Shown piece by piece: positions 60,160 to 64,000 of a stretch of 64,000 nt of DNA; position 1 is the first letter of the stretch, and each line of letters begins with the position of its first letter. Location: positions 1,116,001 through 1,180,000 of the forward strand of contig CP126193.1 of assembly GCA_030272155.1 (NCBI GenBank). Reading direction: 5' to 3'. The notes under the pieces are model-generated. The model was not told the DNA's origin. It worked only from the letters and a program-made list of their open reading frames with translations, and did no database searches. This DNA is from Tetradesmus obliquus (taxonomy: Eukaryota; Chlorophyta; Chlorophyceae; Sphaeropleales; Scenedesmaceae). A program made the translations under genes and the position numbers.

Positions 60160-63100
60160 CGGCCGCCGTGCTGCACAACTGGCTCTTCAATGTGCGCCAG
60201 GTGAGCACTGGCCAGGGATGCAGAAGACCCATCAAACGGGCTGTCAGCGCGGTCGTCAGCAAGTGACAGAGACTCACGGTCTGACACGCTGCTGCCCTGC
60301 GCACTGCTGCCACCTGCTAGCGACGGCTCCACCTCGTAACCGCTCTCACTGGCCAGCTCCCCATCTCCACCCTCGTCTGGCTCTGCAGCTTCGCTGTCCT
60401 CCTCGCTGTCCCCTGCTTCAACTTCCCGCCCCTGCTGCTGCTCCGTCTCATCTTCTTCCTCAGGCTGCCCCGGCAGCTGCTCATACCTGCTGTTCTGCTT
60501 GCGGCCCTGCTGCTGCTGCTGCCGCTGCTCAGGCAGCTGTATGCCTCGGCAGGGCTCTTCTGCAATCACTGCTGCTGCCACAGGTGTCTGAGCGCCAGTA
60601 GGCGTCTCAGGCAGCTGGTCCACCACTTTGGATGATAGCGCCGCTGACAGGCTTTGGGCCTCAGCCATGAGGTCATGCACCTTCAAGGAGATGTGCTCCC
60701 TGCAGCGCAGCTTGTCTGCGTACAGCTTCTGCACGCTGCTCTGCAGACTGGCCTCCAGCTGTTCTGCATGGCGCTGCTGCAACTCAGCAAGCTGCGCTGC
60801 ATGTGCCGCCTTATCATCAGCAGCCTGCCGCTGCAGCTGCAAGATGGTGGCCTTGGAAGCGTCACTCGCTTGCTGCCACTCCTCACGCTCCTGCTGCAGC
60901 TGTGCACACAGCTGCGCTGCCTGCCGTGCAGCCAACTCGCGCTCAGAGTTCAGCAGCTGCTGCTGCTGGTGCAACTCCTGCCGCAGCTGCTTGCTAGTGC
61001 TGCGTTCGGCATCCAGCAGCTGCTGCATCCCCTGTGCGCCAGTGACACAGCTACTGCAGGTGCCGCCTGCCCGCGCATGCTGCATCTGCTGCCTGCGCAG
61101 CTGCTGCTGCAGTCGACTGCAGTCTGCAGCAACCTGCTGCATGCTAGCACTGACTGAGGTCAGCAGCGTTTCTGCTGCCAGCCGCGCCTGCTTCTGAGTT
61201 TGCAGCTGCTGCTGTGACTCTGCAAGCTCCTGCTGCAACTGCTTGTGCGCTGCTGCAGCGGCTGCTGCCGCGTGCTGCATCTGCTGGCCGAGCTGCCGAC
61301 TGCTGTGCTGTGCAGCTTCCGTAGCAGCTTGCTCCTGCTTTAGGTTATCACCCAGCTGTGCTGCTAACTGTTCTGCTGTTATCCTGGCTGCAGCCTCTTG
61401 CTGCAGCTGCTGCTGCAGTGCTGCAGCCACAGCTGCCTGCTCTTTCAGCTGCGCCTGCAGCGATTGAGCCACTTGCTGCTGCTCAGTGCACATGTCGCTG
61501 GCGGAGCGCGCTGCAGCCTGCTGTGCGGTTAGCTGCTGCTGCAGCTGCGCACACTGGCCAGTGATAGACTGCAGGCCTGACTCAGCTGACCTGAGCAGTG
61601 CAACCGAATCTGCCTGCCCTGCCTGAGCCTGCTGCAGTGCCTGCTGCAGCTGTTGCATCTTAGCCTGGTCAGCTGCCTGCTGCCGCTGCAGCGCTGCCTC
61701 CCTTGCATTAGTAACACACAGCTCCTGCGACACTGCTGCCAGCTGCTGCTGCAGCGAGCTGCTGTGCTGCTGGGAGGCCACTGCTTTAGCTTCCTGCATG
61801 TCAAAGCATTGAAAGGTAATCAGTCACAACCTAACTGACTGTACTGGCAAGTTTCTTGGTTAGCAGCGGCAACTACTTGATAGTATGTTGCCTGCCTACT
61901 ATATTGCAAGCCACGCCAAAGCCACACAGTTCTGAACCAGCGTTGCATGGTACCCACCGTTTCCTCCCGCAGCTCCGCGTATGCTGCTTGAACAGCGTTC
62001 AGCTGCTGCAGCAGCACCTTGTCGCTGCCCACGCCCTTGTTGAGCACCGCAGCTTTGGCCAGCTGGTCCTGCAGCTCCTCAATCTGCAGCAGCAGGACAT
62101 CGGGTTGTCAGCAACCCGCCCTCAACAGCCAGCGCAACTGGCGATGCCCATGCTGCTGTGCCGCGCATGGGTGTGGAGCACATGTCAAGCTGGAGCTAGC
62201 GGGCGGTGCAGCTGCAGAATCTGTCACCATGTGCGCGCTGCTCAGGCAGCATGCTTAGAAATGAGCGATGATGCAGTCCACCCCGCAAGGTGCTGACCTG
62301 CTGCTGCAGCCGCGTGATGATCTCGTCCTTCAGCTCCCGGTTCACGGTGGGCTTGTTCTTGATCGCCCGAGCCATCTCAGCAAAGCGCAGTGTCTCCTTG
62401 GTCAGCGCCAGGTTCTCCCGCGCGGTGCTGATGCATGCAATGACCAGCAGCTTGCTGTTGCCGCCGCCCAGCGCGTCCCGCAGCTTGTAGGTCAGCTTGC
62501 TGTTCCTGCAGGCCACACGGGGATGCAAGTATTGTCAGCATGCTGGTGTTGTGACAGCGAGGACAATAGCAATCGGCATGCGTTGCGTCAAGCAGCTCGG
62601 ATGAAAACACAGGCAACCTGGTGTTGAGGTGTGTACGAGGTTCCACCCAACCAATGGCCATCAACGCGTAAGCTGTGTTGTACCAGTTGCAGCAGCCTTA
62701 GTGACAGTGTGCCCAAAGTCTCACCTGTATGTGGGGACCTTCTTGCCCTGGAATACCTGGTCGATGACTGTTTTGAGGTGGCACAGGCTCTTATTGATGT
62801 CGCCCGCCTCGACCTGCTGCTTGCCCTCAGCACCACTGCGCTTGATGTTCTCTGAGCCAGCCAGGTCAACCAGGTACAGCTTGCTGCAGGGGCATACATG
62901 TTACGGAGGAATTTGTCAATAAAGGCGACGATATAGGTCGTATTGCTTAGCTGCATACACCTTGCAATTATACCTGCTGCTGTGGTGCCGGTGACACCAT
63001 TGCAACACCAGTTGACACATGCAAATTGTCAAAACAGCAGCCAGTGAGTATCTACATCAGCTGGCTGGCCTCATCCACGTAGAAAATTATACAGAGGGTC

Positions 63101-64000
63101 CATGCTGCATCCATCATCCACAGCAAAAGCAGCACCCACCCTGTGAGGTATGTGAATACCCCGTCATCGCCTGCCTTGCCTGCTGCGTCGCCCTCGCTGC
63201 GTGGCGACTCCAGAGCTGCGCTGCTGCCTTCTGCATTGAGTGAGCCAGATGAGCTGCACCGCCTGCTTGCAGCCCTGCTGGCACCTGGGCTGCTTGCAGG
63301 ACTGCTGTCACTGTCGTCATCATCACTGATAGCGACGCCATCGCTCCTCACGCGCTTTCGCTGTTGCAGCGTGAGTGTGATGATTGCATGCGAGCGGCTG
63401 CTGGTCTCATTGAGCACAGTGGCAGCTGTCTTGCGCTTGCGCAGCGCAGCATGTACCAGCTGCTTCAGCTCCTTGCTGCTCCTGACTTCCTTCCCTTCCA
63501 GCAGCCTCGCAGGGCCTTTGCTGCTGTTGCTGCTGCTGCTGCTCTTGGTGGTTAGCTTGGCAGATTGCCTGGGTGTGGCCAGGATTGGCTGCACAGCTGC
63601 TTGGCCTGGCAGTGCTGCCACCAGGTCCATGAAGTTCTCCTGCAAGCATAAAACAGGCACAGGAGCAACAGCATGCTGTCAGCATAAACGTGTGCAGGTA
63701 TCCAGTTGGCACTTATGCACGCTGGTACAGGCGTCCAAGACAGCTACCCAATTGCGGCACATGCATCGGCAGCAGTGCGCAGTTACTGTCTTGCAGGTGC
63801 TGGCTACTGCTTACGTTGTACAGCTCCTGGATTGACACCGCCAGAGTGCAGGTGCGTGGGTCATAGAAGGCAAACAGCTCATCAATGATCCGGTTTGCTA
63901 GCCCAGGGCTGTCTCTGTTGCCCAGCATAGTGTAGGTTTTACCAGAGCCCGAGGCACCTGTGGCAGCAGCATCAGTGCGGTTGTGTCCGTGTCAATCGCC
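58596..64000 (-). CDS. N-terminal-motor kinesin, right tandem paralogue (5' end beyond window)
   Basis: Seven exons visible: 63815-63957, 63140-63639, 62725-62883, 62298-62505, 61958-62083, 59851-61793 and 58596-59547. The first two exons (motor start) lie past the right edge. The exon plan and phases match the left copy. P-loop reads GASGSGKT (Q-T replaced by A-S, consensus kept), switch I NETSSRSH, switch II DLAGSE, and NSKLT is intact, so this copy looks like the more canonical motor. The coiled-coil exon is about 180 codons longer than in the left copy. The extra part includes an acidic block (EEDETEQQQ, SEEDSEAAEPDEGGDGE) and a poly-Gln run from CTG repeats. The tail exon encodes about 317 residues rich in Ser and Ala with a TPRTPRSF basic/proline motif, and ends KAAKAARR. 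Plus-end motor activity is expected from the N-terminal motor; cargo is unknown. Confidence 0.88.

Larger units (their letters stand above)
57805..64000 (-). repeat. Right unit of the ~7.04-kb tandem duplication (runs off the window)
   Basis: Begins with a remnant of the first 13 or so codons of the plastid-protein gene: the minus strand from 57833 reads MMTALSTESCNSGL against MQTALSTRSCTC in the gene. It continues through the kinesin 3' flank and gene. The upper boundary is outside the window. Confidence 0.85.

Noticed and set aside
59524-60204. 226-codon plus-strand frame opposite the right kinesin
   Set aside because: It is the antisense shadow of kinesin coding exons and CAG/CTG tracts. 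The kinesin frame has the conserved motifs.

Overview
The window is nuclear DNA of an intron-rich green alga, most likely a chlorophycean such as a Scenedesmus or Chlamydomonas relative. The grounds are many short exons with GT/GC-AG introns and strong TGCAG acceptors, pervasive CAG/CTG tracts, UGUAA-type polyadenylation signals, long T/G-rich 3' untranslated regions, a plastid transit peptide and Ala/Gln/Ser-rich insertions in conserved proteins. The placement is inference; no marker gene is present.

Layout. 286-1935 (+): the last seven exons of a conserved protein I cannot name. 2209-6623: repeats, including a long hairpin and an inverted TGTCCAG-rich pair. 6624-10443 (+): a DUF2235 alpha/beta hydrolase. 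12754-14323 (-): a GNAT-like protein with a large Ala-rich insert. 17861-18562 (-): an unrecognised Ser/Ala-rich exon. 20640-24165 (-): a SIRT2-type sirtuin. 25728-27822 (-): a Nopp140/SRP40 homologue. 30069-36477 (+): a giant Gln/Ala-rich BRCT protein with an array of a short helical motif ending in RRxT. 38017-40209 (+): a secreted Cys-rich protein. 44044-47459 (-): a patatin-like lipase. 48526-50795 (-): a plastid-targeted conserved protein. 51950-56697 and 58596 to the right edge (-): two tandem kinesin paralogues made by a duplication with a spacing of about 7.04 kb.

Exon chains were built by hand from reading frame, phase and splice consensus. For the complete genes the summed exon lengths are multiples of three with no internal stop, which is the main support for the models.

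Four themes stand out. (1) Several genes carry extra copies of an exon edge together with its splice site inside the neighbouring intron (sirtuin, patatin-like, plastid protein) or after the stop codon (first gene). (2) CTG tracts sit at or just before 3' splice sites in five genes, and one intron has a CAG tract by its donor and a CTG tract by its acceptor. (3) Three introns appear to use GC donors. (4) The BRCT protein's repeat array looks like a novel multisite phosphorylation scaffold. There is no operon-like linkage. The only neighbours with a shared origin are the kinesins, and their duplication breakpoint lies in exon 1 of the plastid-protein gene.
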